DNA of 64,000 nucleotides. Source: Micromonospora sp. WMMD1102. Its GTDB lineage: Bacteria > Actinomycetota > Actinomycetes > Mycobacteriales > Micromonosporaceae. The first letter of the stretch is position 1. Every line of letters begins with the position of its first letter. Below are positions 45,043 to 54,703 of the stretch, piece by piece. The position numbers and the translations under genes are program-made. The stretch covers positions 8,187,001 to 8,251,000 of the forward strand of contig NZ_JARUBN010000001.1 in assembly GCF_029626265.1 (NCBI RefSeq). The letters are read 5' to 3'. Below the pieces are notes generated by a model. The model saw nothing but the letters and a program-made list of their open reading frames with translations, did not search any database and was not told the origin of the DNA.

Positions 45043-48000
45043 TCAGCGGATCCGTAACCTGTGCGCTCCGGCGTCCACCGTTCCCGCGAACAGCCAACGG
45101 CCGTCCGGGCTTACCGCCAGGCTGGTCACCGAGGCGGCCTGTAGCCCGCCCGAGATGTTCTGCCAGGTCCGTCCGCCGTCGGTGCTGCGCAGCACGCCCC
45201 GGCCGTTGCGGGGCAGGCCGTAGGCGACGTGGGCGTCGGTCCCGGCATAGAGCGTGCGGGGCTTCCCGGGCACGGCGACGATGTCGCTGACCCGCATCGG
45301 CAGCCCGCCGGTGTCGGCCACCGCGAACGTACGCCCGCCGTTGTCGCTGACCCGGATCTGCTCGCCGCCCGCCACGACTCGGCCGTCGGCGCCGACGTAC
45401 ACCGCGTCGACGGCGCCGCCGACCTTCGTGATCGTCTGACCTAGGTCATCCGACCGGTACAGCCCGTCGGCGGTACCCAGCCACAGCCGGTCCGGTCTGG
45501 CCGGGTCACCGGCCACCGCGGTGAAGGTGTGGTCGTGGTACAGGTTCTTCCAGGTCGTGCCACCGTCCCGGGTGACGGCCAGGCCGAAGCCGTACCCGGC
45601 GTCGAAGATGCCCGCGACCACCCGGTTGGTGTCGGCCGGGTGGACGTGCAGGCTCGTCACCCGACCCCAGACGCGCCGGTTCGCGGTCCAGGTGGCGCCA
45701 CCGTCGGTGCTGCGCTGAAGCTCATCCTCGGCGCTGAACGGATAGGCCAGGGACTTCCACATCACCCGGGGATCCCGGGCCGCCCCGGCGAGCAGGCTCT
45801 CCGTGCCGGTCAGCCGGCCCTCCTCCGCGGTTCCCCACTCGGTGTCCGTCGGCCGGAGCTGCCCGGTCGGCAGGGGGCGGCGGTAGCTGTCCGAGTCTGT
45901 CGAGACGACGAGCGCCGGTGCGCCGTCCGCGCCCTGGCCGACGACCAGGTCGTATGCGGTCAGCCCTGGCACGCCGAGCCGGGTGTAGCTGGCGCCGCCG
46001 TCCGCGGTGCGGAACAGCCCACCCCGCTCAGCGGAGACCAGCACGGTGCCGGGCTGGCCGGGCCAGCGGTCGAAGTCGCTGTCCATCGGTCCCCGGACCG
46101 GTTTCGCCTGGATGGTCCAGGTACGCCCGCCGTCCCGGCTGACGTAGTCCTCGGCGAAGCCGCCGGCGTACGTGTCGCCGTCGAGGAGTTCGAGCGTGCC
46201 GGCCCCTGAGCCGGGCAGGATGCCGAGCTGCTGCCACTGGCCCGCCGGGTCGGTGGCGCCCCAGACGGTACGGTCGCTGCGTACCGCGATCGTCCGGTCG
46301 TCGTTCGCGTCGAGCCCGCGGACCTGGTCGGTCCCCGACTCGTGCACCCGGCGGGCCGGCTGTGGTCCACCGGTCATCCCGGGAACCGCGAAGACCGTCC
46401 GGAGAGTGGCTACCACCAGGGTGTTTCCGCTGATCGCGGCCGAGACCAGGGCATCGTCCCAGTCCTGCGGGTACGCCGTCCAGGTGCGTCCCCGGTCGTG
46501 GCTGAGGTGGAACCCGTCCGCGGTCACCGCGATCAGGGCCCGGCCGTCCGTGGTGCTCAGCAGGTGGTAGATGTGCGTGTCCGGGAAGTCCAGTGTGGTC
46601 CAGGTTCTCCCCCTGTTCTCGGTGAACAGGATCTTGCCTTGGTACGTCGGGTCGAACAGGTGGTTCAGCGCGCCGCCGGACCGGCCGTTGACGGCGTACC
46701 AGATCCGCTGGTCGTCGCGGGGGTCGACGACCACCGAGGCCCGCCCGCCCCTGGCCACCGGCAGCCGGTCCACCCTTTGCCAGCTCTCGCCCCGGTTGTC
46801 GGTCAGCCACAGTGCCGCCGAGGCGGACGTCGTCAGGATGCCCCGCTGGGGCGCGTTCGGAATGGTGGTCAGCTGCCAGGCGCTCGAGTTCGGGCCGGCC
46901 ATCTCCCAGCGGTCCCCGCCCGTCCGGTTCTCTGGCGGGACGACCTCGAAGGCGTCGGCCCCGATCAGGCGTTGTCCGGTGGCTGTCGCGGCTCGCGCCT
47001 CGACCCGGTAGACGCCGTCCTTCTCCACCTCGATCTCGGCCCTGTACCAGGAGTCGTGGTCGTGCCGGGCGACCACCTCGAACGGCTTGCCCCGGCGGGG
47101 CACCACCCGGACCGTCGGCTCCCCGCGCAGGGGCGCCGGGCTGAAGACGAACGCCTCGGTACGGCCGTCGGAGGGGTCCGGAGTGCTGTGCACGATCAGT
47201 GGCCGGACCGCCAGCAGGTACGGCACCCGCAGGTCGGCGTCGCCCGGCAGGTCGGCGGTGAGCCAGCCGGACAGCTCGCTGTCCCGGGCCAGGTCCACGC
47301 TGCCGGCCACTACCCGTACCGTGACGGTCACCGCGCCGCCGGCCGGGATGGTCGCCCGGTCCGGGGTGACCTCGACGGTGCCGATCGAGCCGCCGGCCCG
47401 GGTCGCACCGAAGCGTACGGCGGCGGGCTTGTCGCCCAGGTTGCGGACCCGGACCGTCCCGCTGGCCCTGGTTCCCGTGCCGGACATGTCGGCCAGTCCC
47501 AGGCTCAGCGTCGCCGGCTCGGCGACCACCTCGGTGACGACCGCGGCGGCGACGTCGAGCCGGCCGGCGCCCTGCTCGGTCGGGCCGAGGTCGGCCAGCG
47601 GTTTGGCCGAGCCGACCAGCGCCGACCGGAGGTCCGGCACCGACAGGGTCGGCCGGGCCTGGCGTAGCAGCGCGGCGGCTCCCGCGACGTGCGGGCCAGC
47701 CATGCTGGTGCCGCTGAGCCGGAATTCGCCGGGCGCCCACTGCCGCGTCGGCCAGGTCGACCGGATCTCCACGCCGGGGGCGGTCAGGTCCGGCTCGAGC
47801 GTGAACCGGTCGCTCGGTCCCCGCGAGCTGAAGCTGGCCAGCCGGTCGGTCGCGTCCGTACCGCTGATGGAGACCCGTACGGGCCCGGCGGCCAGGTGGC
47901 GGGTCAGTTCGTCGCGCTGGTTCGGGTCCATTCCCAGCACGACCAGCTTCTCCAACCGGAAGCTGTCGCCGGAGTCCTGCGTGCCGGGCCGGGCGAGGAC

Positions 48001-49389
48001 CTCGCCGGCCGCGTCGCCGCCGACGGTGCCGGTGGCCGTTCCGGTGGTGGCGTCCCAGCTCATCGGCCCAGCGCCGCCTCTGGGGTAGGTCAGCGCGGCC
48101 AGTACGCCGCGGCGTTCCAGCTCCCGCGCCTGCTCGATGAACGAGGGCGAGGTCCACTCAGGAGTTTCCGGCGGGTCGGCGATCATCATGACGATCTTGC
48201 CCCGCAGGTCGCCGGCCCGGTCGAGTTCCTCCTTGCCGCCCATGCCGACGTCCACCACCTCGCCGCGCAGCGGCTGTGCCGGCGGCCCGGCCGAGACACC
48301 GGCCCGGTAGGTCTGCAGCGGTGCCTGTACCGGCTCCTCCAGACGGGCTGTCGGGAGCCGGAGGCCGCTCACCGAGGCGCCGACCGAGATGACCCCGTCG
48401 GCGGCGGCCGGCGATCCGATGGTCTGCGCGGCCGGCCCGGAGTTGCCGGCCGAGGCGACCACCACGACGCCGGCCTCGGTGGCGGCGGTGGCGGCCCGGC
48501 CGATCAGGTCCGTACCGTCGCCGGGGGCGCCGAGGCTCATGTTGATCACGTCGGCTCGGTGCGGGTTGGCCGGATCGACCGCCGCCTCGATCCCGGCGAG
48601 GATCCAGGAGTCGTACCCGGCGCCGTCGCCGTCCAGCACCTTGTAGGCGGTCAGCTCCGCCTCCGGCGCCACCCCTGTCACCGCGCCGTTGCCGGCCACG
48701 ATCCCGGCCACGTGGGTGCCGTGCCCGTTGTCGTCCATCGGGTCGGCGTCGCCGTTGGCGAAGTCGTACCCGCCGACCACCCGTCGGCCAGGGCCGAAGC
48801 CGCCGCCAAGGCTGGGGTTGGTGTAGTCGACACCGGTGTCGAGGATGGCGACGGTGGTCCCGTGCCCACGTACCGCCCGGCCGTCGGCGTCGCTGCGATC
48901 CCACACCTGCGGTGCGCCGACCAGCGGCACGCTGTGTTCTACGTGCGCCCGCACCGGGCGGTCCTGGTGCACCGCCGCCACACCGGGCAGGCCGCGCAAC
49001 CGGGCGAGCTGCGACTCCGACACCCGCATCGCGATGGCGTTCGTGAGCAAGGTCGTCGAGCGGTGCTCCCGTACCGTGATCCCGGCCTGGTCCGCGCGGT
49101 CCAGCAGCGTCCGATGCTGGCCGCTCAGGGTCTGCCGGGCGGCGGCGAGCCGCTGTGCCGTTGCGGCGTCCAAGGTCAACGCGGTGGCGCCAGCGGCCGC
49201 TGGCACGGCCGTGATCGCCGCCGGGCCGGTCAGCTCGACGATGACCCGGCGCAACGGTTCGTCGGCGGCCCGCGCCGGATCGGCCGGCACCACCGGACCG
49301 GTCACCACCAGAAGTACGCCGAGCCCGGCGGCCATCCACCGTACTCCAGCACCCCGGTGTCCCGTCGTCCACCGCAGCTCTCGTCGCAT
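45043..49389 (-). CDS. Secreted subtilisin (S8) with C-terminal beta-propeller-like tail
   Basis: A 1448-residue protein from ATG 49389, preceded by AGGAGG. The signal peptide ends at about DPARA-ADEP (residue 41). An I9-like propeptide region follows. The S8 domain has Asp in VAILDTGVDYT, His in NGHGTHVAGIVAG, Asn in VASAGNSGPA and Ser in LSGTSMAGPHVAG, with a PA-like insert before the Ser. A Fn3-like segment follows, then ~650 residues of repeated BNR/Asp-box-like motifs (SxDxGxTW: SRDGGRTW, STDGGATW, TRDGGTTW, STDGGRTW) forming a likely sortilin-type propeller. Divergent from a regulator gene at 49506. Confidence 0.9.
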   Translation of the reverse strand: MRRELRWTTGHRGAGVRWMAAGLGVLLVVTGPVVPADPARAADEPLRRVIVELTGPAAITAVPAAAGATALTLDAATAQRLAAARQTLSGQHRTLLDRADQAGITVREHRSTTLLTNAIAMRVSESQLARLRGLPGVAAVHQDRPVRAHVEHSVPLVGAPQVWDRSDADGRAVRGHGTTVAILDTGVDYTNPSLGGGFGPGRRVVGGYDFANGDADPMDDNGHGTHVAGIVAGNGAVTGVAPEAELTAYKVLDGDGAGYDSWILAGIEAAVDPANPHRADVINMSLGAPGDGTDLIGRAATAATEAGVVVVASAGNSGPAAQTIGSPAAADGVISVGASVSGLRLPTARLEEPVQAPLQTYRAGVSAGPPAQPLRGEVVDVGMGGKEELDRAGDLRGKIVMMIADPPETPEWTSPSFIEQARELERRGVLAALTYPRGGAGPMSWDATTGTATGTVGGDAAGEVLARPGTQDSGDSFRLEKLVVLGMDPNQRDELTRHLAAGPVRVSISGTDATDRLASFSSRGPSDRFTLEPDLTAPGVEIRSTWPTRQWAPGEFRLSGTSMAGPHVAGAAALLRQARPTLSVPDLRSALVGSAKPLADLGPTEQGAGRLDVAAAVVTEVVAEPATLSLGLADMSGTGTRASGTVRVRNLGDKPAAVRFGATRAGGSIGTVEVTPDRATIPAGGAVTVTVRVVAGSVDLARDSELSGWLTADLPGDADLRVPYLLAVRPLIVHSTPDPSDGRTEAFVFSPAPLRGEPTVRVVPRRGKPFEVVARHDHDSWYRAEIEVEKDGVYRVEARAATATGQRLIGADAFEVVPPENRTGGDRWEMAGPNSSAWQLTTIPNAPQRGILTTSASAALWLTDNRGESWQRVDRLPVARGGRASVVVDPRDDQRIWYAVNGRSGGALNHLFDPTYQGKILFTENRGRTWTTLDFPDTHIYHLLSTTDGRALIAVTADGFHLSHDRGRTWTAYPQDWDDALVSAAISGNTLVVATLRTVFAVPGMTGGPQPARRVHESGTDQVRGLDANDDRTIAVRSDRTVWGATDPAGQWQQLGILPGSGAGTLELLDGDTYAGGFAEDYVSRDGGRTWTIQAKPVRGPMDSDFDRWPGQPGTVLVSAERGGLFRTADGGASYTRLGVPGLTAYDLVVGQGADGAPALVVSTDSDSYRRPLPTGQLRPTDTEWGTAEEGRLTGTESLLAGAARDPRVMWKSLAYPFSAEDELQRSTDGGATWTANRRVWGRVTSLHVHPADTNRVVAGIFDAGYGFGLAVTRDGGTTWKNLYHDHTFTAVAGDPARPDRLWLGTADGLYRSDDLGQTITKVGGAVDAVYVGADGRVVAGGEQIRVSDNGGRTFAVADTGGLPMRVSDIVAVPGKPRTLYAGTDAHVAYGLPRNGRGVLRSTDGGRTWQNISGGLQAASVTSLAVSPDGRWLFAGTVDAGAHRLRIR

Positions 49390-49505
49390 CGTTCCTCCTG
49401 CTTCCACACCCGGTGCTATCTGTCCTAGCGGTACGACCAGGGCGAACGCTATGATCTTGCCTGGCCTATTGCGGTCGACGGCACCCTTGGGCCACCCTTG
49501 ATCGC

Positions 49506-50609
49506 ATGCTTGAGCCAGGATCCACCCGGCCCGAGACGCGCCCGTTCGACGAACTGTCCCTGGCTGATCCGTCCGCGCCTGGCTCGCCAGTGGTCGGAAT
49601 GCCAGCCGCAGAGATGCCAGCCGCGCAGGTGCCGGCGGCCGAGGTGGCGCTGGCCGGCGCCGGCCTCAACGCGTCCGACGAGGCGGTCTACCGAGCGGTG
49701 CTCGGCCGGCCGGCGACCACCCCGGCCGAGGTGGCCGCGGTGGTCGGGCAGCGGGCCGAGCGGGTGGTGGCCGCGCTCGACCGGCTCCGCGCGGCTGGCC
49801 TGGTCACCAGGCTCGCCGGTCGTCGCCGTCGGTACGCCCCGACCGAACCCCGATCGGCGCTGGAGTCGCTGCTCAACGCCCGCCGGGCAGAGTTGGACCG
49901 GGCCCGCGACACGATCGGCGAACTGGCCGAGCTGTTCACCGCCGCCCAGTCCGACAGCCGGTCCGCCGAGATGATCGAGGTACTGATCGGACGCGCTGCA
50001 CTCGGCGGCTGGTTCGTACGAATGCAGCGGGACGCTCGCGAGGAGATGCTGACCCTCGACCGACCCCCGTACGCCCTTGCCGCGTCGAATCCGATCGAAC
50101 CGGTGACGCTGAGCCGGGGCGTCCGGTACCGCGCCGTCTACGCCCCGCAGGCGCTGGAGGTACCCGGCGCGTTGAACGAGATCGACCAGCTCATCGCCCG
50201 GGGCGAGCAGGCCCGGGTGCTCCCCGGCCTGCCGATCAAACTCGCGATCGCGGATCGACGGATCGCGCTGCTGCCGCTGACGCTCGACATGACCAACGTA
50301 CGGGCCATCGTCGTGCACTCGTCGACACTGTTGGCCGCACTGCTCGACCTGTTCGAGAGCTACTGGCAGCAGGCGCTGCCGCTGCGGGGACTCCCGGGCG
50401 GCGACACCGACGCGCTCGACGACCTGGCCGAGGACGACCAGTCGTTGTTGCGGTTGCTGGTCAGCGGCCTGAAGGACGAGGCGATCGCCCGACAGCTCGG
50501 CTGGTCTCTGCGGACGATGCGGCGGCGGATGCGGCGGATGCTCGACCAACTCGGCGCTGAAAACCGGTTCCAGGCCGGCGTGCGGGCCGCCCGCCGGGGC
50601 TGGCTCTGA
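49506..50609 (+). CDS. TrmB/LuxR-type transcriptional regulator
   Basis: A 367-residue protein. After a ~50-residue Pro/Ala-rich head, an N-terminal winged helix (YRAVLGRPATTPAEVAAVVG, VVAALDRLRAAGLVTRL) resembles TrmB-like regulators. A middle effector domain (~115-290) and a C-terminal LuxR-type HTH (SLLRLLVSGLKDEAIARQLG, SLRTMRRRMRRM) follow. There is no receiver domain. It is divergent from the giant subtilisin gene by 116 bp, so control of that protease is the simplest guess. Confidence 0.8.
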   Translation: MLEPGSTRPETRPFDELSLADPSAPGSPVVGMPAAEMPAAQVPAAEVALAGAGLNASDEAVYRAVLGRPATTPAEVAAVVGQRAERVVAALDRLRAAGLVTRLAGRRRRYAPTEPRSALESLLNARRAELDRARDTIGELAELFTAAQSDSRSAEMIEVLIGRAALGGWFVRMQRDAREEMLTLDRPPYALAASNPIEPVTLSRGVRYRAVYAPQALEVPGALNEIDQLIARGEQARVLPGLPIKLAIADRRIALLPLTLDMTNVRAIVVHSSTLLAALLDLFESYWQQALPLRGLPGGDTDALDDLAEDDQSLLRLLVSGLKDEAIARQLGWSLRTMRRRMRRMLDQLGAENRFQAGVRAARRGWL

Positions 50610-50694
50610 CCGATCCGGCAGCTCGCAAGCTGGTCCGGACGCCTCGCGGTACGCGAGATCGCGGCTGCGCGGACCGGCGAACTACCCTCGCTGC

Positions 50695-51528
50695 ATGACC
50701 AGCTTTGCCGCCCCGGAGTCGATTGCCGCACACGCCCGCCGGTTCTACGCGGAAGGCGAGACGCCGGCGCCGCCCCGGCCGGCCGCGACCGTACTGCTGC
50801 TCCGGCCGGACCCGTCCCGCCGGTCAGGCTTCGAGGTGTACATGATCCGCCGCGCCGTTGGCATGACCTTCGGCGGCATGTACGCCTTCCCCGGCGGCAG
50901 CGTCGACCCGGGCGACTCGGAGATCCGGCTCGACTGGAGTGGGCCGGATTCCGCCGGTTGGGGCGACCGGCTCGGCCTGGCCGCCGAGGCGGCCCAGGCG
51001 GTCGTCTGCGCGGCGGCCCGGGAAATCTTCGAGGAGGCGGGCGTGCTGCTCGCCGGCCCGCACCCGGAGGCGGTGGTCGGGGACGTCAGCGGCGAGGAGT
51101 GGGAGCGGGCCCGGCAGGCGCTGGTCAACCGGCGCACCGGCTTCGCCGACCTGCTCCGGGATTGCCGGCTCACCCTCCGCTCCGACCTGCTGCTGGCATG
51201 GAGCCGGTGGATCACCCCGGAAGTCGAGCCGCGCCGCTTCGACACGTACTTCTTCGTCGCGCTGCTGCCGGCGGGGCAGCGGCCCCGGGACGTCTCCGGA
51301 GAGGCCGACCACACCACGTGGATCCGGCCGGCGGACGCGCTCGCCCGAACGGAGGCGGGGGAGATTTCGATGCTGCCGCCCACCATGATCACACTGGCGG
51401 AGATTGCCGCCTGCCCGGACCTGGCCGCCGTGCCGGCCGCCGCCGCCGGACGGAACCCGGCAGAGCCGATCTTGCCCCGTATCGAGTTGGCCGGAGACCT
51501 CGCAACCGCTCGTATCCACCTCGACTGA
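50695..51528 (+). CDS. NUDIX hydrolase
   Basis: A 277-residue protein. The substrate strand is YMIRRAVGMTFGGMYAFPGG, and the Nudix box ends in AREIFEEAG with the expected Arg and paired Glu. The box's Gly and first Glu are separated by a longer insert than usual, as in NUDT19-like members that act on CoA. Substrate unproven. It ends next to the hairpin at 51543. Confidence 0.85.
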   Translation: MTSFAAPESIAAHARRFYAEGETPAPPRPAATVLLLRPDPSRRSGFEVYMIRRAVGMTFGGMYAFPGGSVDPGDSEIRLDWSGPDSAGWGDRLGLAAEAAQAVVCAAAREIFEEAGVLLAGPHPEAVVGDVSGEEWERARQALVNRRTGFADLLRDCRLTLRSDLLLAWSRWITPEVEPRRFDTYFFVALLPAGQRPRDVSGEADHTTWIRPADALARTEAGEISMLPPTMITLAEIAACPDLAAVPAAAAGRNPAEPILPRIELAGDLATARIHLD

Positions 51529-51542
51529 TCCGGGGAAGGTGC

Positions 51543-51599
51543 GTGCAAGGAAGGGCCCTTCCTCTACAGCGAACGATAAGAACGGGCCCTTCCTCGCAC
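51543..51599. terminator. Bidirectional hairpin terminator, sister of the one at 41833
   Basis: GTGCAAGGAAGGGCCC (51543-51558) pairs with GGGCCCTTCCTCGCAC (51584-51599), 15 of 16 positions. The loop includes GAACGATAAG, shared with the hairpin at 41833. It lies between the NUDIX gene and convergent pstB. Confidence 0.85.
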
Positions 51600-51610
51600 C
51601 TCAGTGTGCG

Positions 51611-52387
51611 TTAGCCGAAGCGGCCGGTGATGTAGTCCTCGGTCTTCTTCACGCTCGGGTTGCTGAAGATCTTCTGGGTGTCGTCGTACTCGATGAGCCG
51701 GCCGGGGTCGCCGGTCCGCTCGATCGTGAAGAAGGCCGTACGGTCCGAGACCCGGGCCGCCTGCTGCATGTTGTGCGTCACGATGATGATCGTGTAGCGG
51801 TCCTTCAGCTTGAACATCAGGTCCTCGATCGCCAGCGTGGAGATCGGGTCCAGGGCCGAGCAGGGCTCGTCCATCAGCACCACCTGCGGCTCGACCGCGA
51901 TCGTCCGGGCGATGCAGAGCCGCTGCTGCTGGCCGCCGGACAGGCCCGCGCCGGGCTTGCCGAGCCGGTCCTTGACCTCGTCCCAGAGGTTCGCCGAGCG
52001 CAGTGCCCGCTCCGCCGCCTCCGCCAGGACCGACTTGCGGCGTACCCCGTTGAGCCGCAGCCCGGCGACCACGTTGTCGAAGATCGACATGGTCGGGAAC
52101 GGGTTCGGCCGCTGGAAGACCATCCCGATCATCCGGCGGACGGCTGTGACGTCCACGTCCCGCTCGTAGATGTTCTGGTCGTCGATGGTGAGGCTGCCCT
52201 CGACCCGGGCGGCGGGCAGCACCTCGTGCATCCGGTTGATGGTGCGCAGGAAGGTCGACTTGCCGCAGCCCGAGGGTCCGATGAGCGCGGTGACGGTCTT
52301 CGGCTCGACGGTGAGGTTGATCTCCTCGATCGCCTTGAACGAGCCGTAGTACGCGGTGACGCTCGTCGCGTCGATTCGCTTGGCCAT
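51611..52387 (-). CDS. pstB: Phosphate ABC transporter ATPase PstB
   Basis: A 258-residue ATPase. Walker A is GPSGCGKST, the signature is [14 protein letters not shown] and Walker B is [13 protein letters not shown], all as in PstB. ATG 52387 is preferred over ATG 52393 because GAAGGA lies seven bases before it. It powers high-affinity phosphate uptake and is the last gene of pstSCAB. Confidence 0.96.
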   Translation of the reverse strand: MAKRIDATSVTAYYGSFKAIEEINLTVEPKTVTALIGPSGCGKSTFLRTINRMHEVLPAARVEGSLTIDDQNIYERDVDVTAVRRMIGMVFQRPNPFPTMSIFDNVVAGLRLNGVRRKSVLAEAAERALRSANLWDEVKDRLGKPGAGLSGGQQQRLCIARTIAVEPQVVLMDEPCSALDPISTLAIEDLMFKLKDRYTIIIVTHNMQQAARVSDRTAFFTIERTGDPGRLIEYDDTQKIFSNPSVKKTEDYITGRFG

Positions 52388-52402
52388 GATCATTCCTTCG
52401 GG

Positions 52403-53494
52403 TCAGCGGCCGAACCGGTTGCGGCGGGCCAACAGTTTCGCCGCGATCGTCAGGATCAGCACGAGGGCGACGAGGGTGAGGGCGGCGGCCCAGGCGCGGG
52501 CCGGTGCGTACCGGGAGGCGTCCCCGGCCTGCTGGTAGACGAAGAGCGCCAGCGAGGACTGGTTGTTCTCGAACGGGTTGAAGTTGATCGCCGCGCCGCC
52601 GCCGGCCACCAGCAGCACCGGTGCGGTCTCCCCGGCGGCCCGCGCGACGGCCAGCATCACGCCGGTGACGATCCCGGGCAGCGCGGTGGGGAGCACGATC
52701 CGCAGGATCGTCTTCCACTTCGGGATGCCGAGCGCGTACGAACCCTCCCGCAGCGGCGCCGGCACCAGCCGGAGCATCTCCTCGGTGGACCGGACGATCG
52801 TCGGCAGCATCAGCACGCTCGACGCCAGCGAGGCGGCGAAGCCGGAGTAGCCCGGGCGGCCGTCGTTGAAGTACGGCGACACGATCAGGATCCAGAAGGC
52901 CAGTACGAAGAGACCGGCGACGATCGACGGGATGCCGGTCATCACATCCACGAAGAACCGGATGGTGAAGGCGAACCGGCCCCGGCCGTACTCGACGATG
53001 TAGATCGCGCAGGCGATGCCGAGCGGCACGGTGATCAGGGTGGCGATGCCGACCTGCTCCAGCGTGCCGACGATGGCGTGGTAGGCGCCGCCGTCCGGGT
53101 CCCGGGCCCCGATGTTGTTCATCGAGGTGCCGAAGAAGTCCCCGTCCAGCCGTTCCAGGCCCTTGCTGACGAGTGTCCAGGTGACCGAGGCGAGCGGCAG
53201 CAGGGCGAGTACGAAGGCGGAGTGGATCAGTGCGCTCCAGGTGCGGTTGCGTGCCTGCCGCCGCCCCTCCACCGCGTTGCTGGCGACGAAGAGGCCGACC
53301 AGGTAGAAGACGACGGCCAGGGCGACGACCAGGGCGTTGCCGCCGATCCCGGTGCCGTGCACCAGGACGGCGGCCAGCACCACGGCGGCCACCGCGATGC
53401 CGAGGCTCGCCACCACGGGCAGTTTCCGGGTACGCAGTTGCGGGCTCTGCCCCGGCGCGGCCGCCGGGGGTGCCGGGGTAAGTGTCGTCGTCAT
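52403..53494 (-). CDS. pstA: Phosphate ABC transporter permease PstA
   Basis: A 363-residue membrane protein. ATG 53494 overlaps the pstC stop by four bases. The binding-protein-dependent transport loop (EGSYALGIPKWKTILRIVLPTALPGIVTG) and VARAAGETAPVLLV are typical of PstA. An N-terminal extension with two extra hydrophobic segments makes it longer than the E. coli protein (~296), as is common in actinobacteria. Confidence 0.95.
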   Translation of the reverse strand: MTTTLTPAPPAAAPGQSPQLRTRKLPVVASLGIAVAAVVLAAVLVHGTGIGGNALVVALAVVFYLVGLFVASNAVEGRRQARNRTWSALIHSAFVLALLPLASVTWTLVSKGLERLDGDFFGTSMNNIGARDPDGGAYHAIVGTLEQVGIATLITVPLGIACAIYIVEYGRGRFAFTIRFFVDVMTGIPSIVAGLFVLAFWILIVSPYFNDGRPGYSGFAASLASSVLMLPTIVRSTEEMLRLVPAPLREGSYALGIPKWKTILRIVLPTALPGIVTGVMLAVARAAGETAPVLLVAGGGAAINFNPFENNQSSLALFVYQQAGDASRYAPARAWAAALTLVALVLILTIAAKLLARRNRFGR

Positions 53495-54654
53495 GCGGCA
53501 GACTCCGTGAACTCCCGGCGCCGGTAGATGATTGCCCGCGCGGTGATGTTGACGATCAGGGTGATCGAGAAGAGCACCAGGCCGGAGGCGATCAGGGCGC
53601 CCCGCCCGACGTCGTTGGCCTCGCCGAAGGCGTTGGCGATGTTGGCCGCGACGGTGTTCCCGCCGTTCTCGATGAGGTTGAACGAGATCTTGGAGACGAT
53701 GCCGAGGGTCATCGCCAGCGCGATGGTCTCGCCGAGCGCGCGGCCCAGGCCGAGCATGGTGGCGCCGATGACTCCGGGCCGGCCGTACGGCAGCACCGCC
53801 GTGCGGATCATCTCCCACTTGGTGGCGCCGAGCGCGAGCGCGGCCTCCTCGTTCGCGGTCGGGGTCTGCCGGAACACCTCGCGGGAGAGCGAGGTGATGA
53901 TCGGTAGCACCATGATGGCCAGTACCAGCGAGCCGAGCAGGATCGACCGGCCGAACGGCCCGTCCCCGCCGAAGATCGGGATCCAGCCGAAGTACTTGTT
54001 CAGCCAGACCGAGAACTCCTGCACCGGGCCGTAGAAGAAGTCCCGGCCCCAGAGCCCGAAGACCACGCTCGGCACGGCGGCCAGCAGGTCCACCAGGAAA
54101 CCGAGTGCGGTGCCGACCCGGCGGGGCGCGTAGTGCGACAGGTAGAGCGCGATGCCCAGCGCCACCGGTACGGCCAGCAGCAGCGCCAGCACGGAGGTGA
54201 GTACGGTGCCGAAGGCCAGCGCGCCGATGCCGAACCTCGGCTCCGCCTCGTTGGGGAACCAGCCCTCGAAGGTGAGGAAGTTGGCGGTGTTGGCGTTCAG
54301 CGCCGGTACCGCCTTGGCGACCAGGAAGATCGCGATCGCCACGATGATGACCAGCACCATCGTGCCGGCGGCCAGGGTGAAGATCTCGAAGAGGCGTTCG
54401 GCGCCGAAGGCCCGCCGGCGGGGCAGCGCGCCGCCGCCGCCGAGGGCGGGGCCGCCGCCACCCGGGCCGGTGCCGCCGCTGCGGCCCGAGCCGTTGCTGC
54501 CGTCGTCGCGCCGGCCGGCTCCGTCCGGAGCGCCGTCCGCGGGTGTCACGGGTACGTCGACCGACAGCGCGGCACCGGCGGACCCGGTGTGACCGATGGT
54601 CACTCGGGATCCGCCGGTGCCGGCGTTGGCCGAGCGGTCTGGGGTGTCGCCCAT
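53491..54654 (-). CDS. pstC: Phosphate ABC transporter permease PstC
   Basis: A 387-residue membrane protein. An N-terminal ~80-residue Gly/Ser-rich cytoplasmic tail precedes about six hydrophobic segments. The permease motif EEAALALGATKWEMIRTAVLPYGRPGVIG and LGRALGETIALAM match PstC. It lies 49 bases after pstS and overlaps pstA. Confidence 0.95.
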   Translation of the reverse strand: MGDTPDRSANAGTGGSRVTIGHTGSAGAALSVDVPVTPADGAPDGAGRRDDGSNGSGRSGGTGPGGGGPALGGGGALPRRRAFGAERLFEIFTLAAGTMVLVIIVAIAIFLVAKAVPALNANTANFLTFEGWFPNEAEPRFGIGALAFGTVLTSVLALLLAVPVALGIALYLSHYAPRRVGTALGFLVDLLAAVPSVVFGLWGRDFFYGPVQEFSVWLNKYFGWIPIFGGDGPFGRSILLGSLVLAIMVLPIITSLSREVFRQTPTANEEAALALGATKWEMIRTAVLPYGRPGVIGATMLGLGRALGETIALAMTLGIVSKISFNLIENGGNTVAANIANAFGEANDVGRGALIASGLVLFSITLIVNITARAIIYRRREFTESAA

Positions 54655-54703
54655 CTGCTCGCTCGCTCCGTTGACGAAGTTATGAGGGTGATCTGTGTGG
54701 AGA

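Noticed and set aside
41833..51599. Accessory segment as an integrative element with att sites
   Set aside because: There is no integrase, transposase, tRNA or perfect long direct repeat at the ends; the hairpins are inverted repeats that suit terminators.
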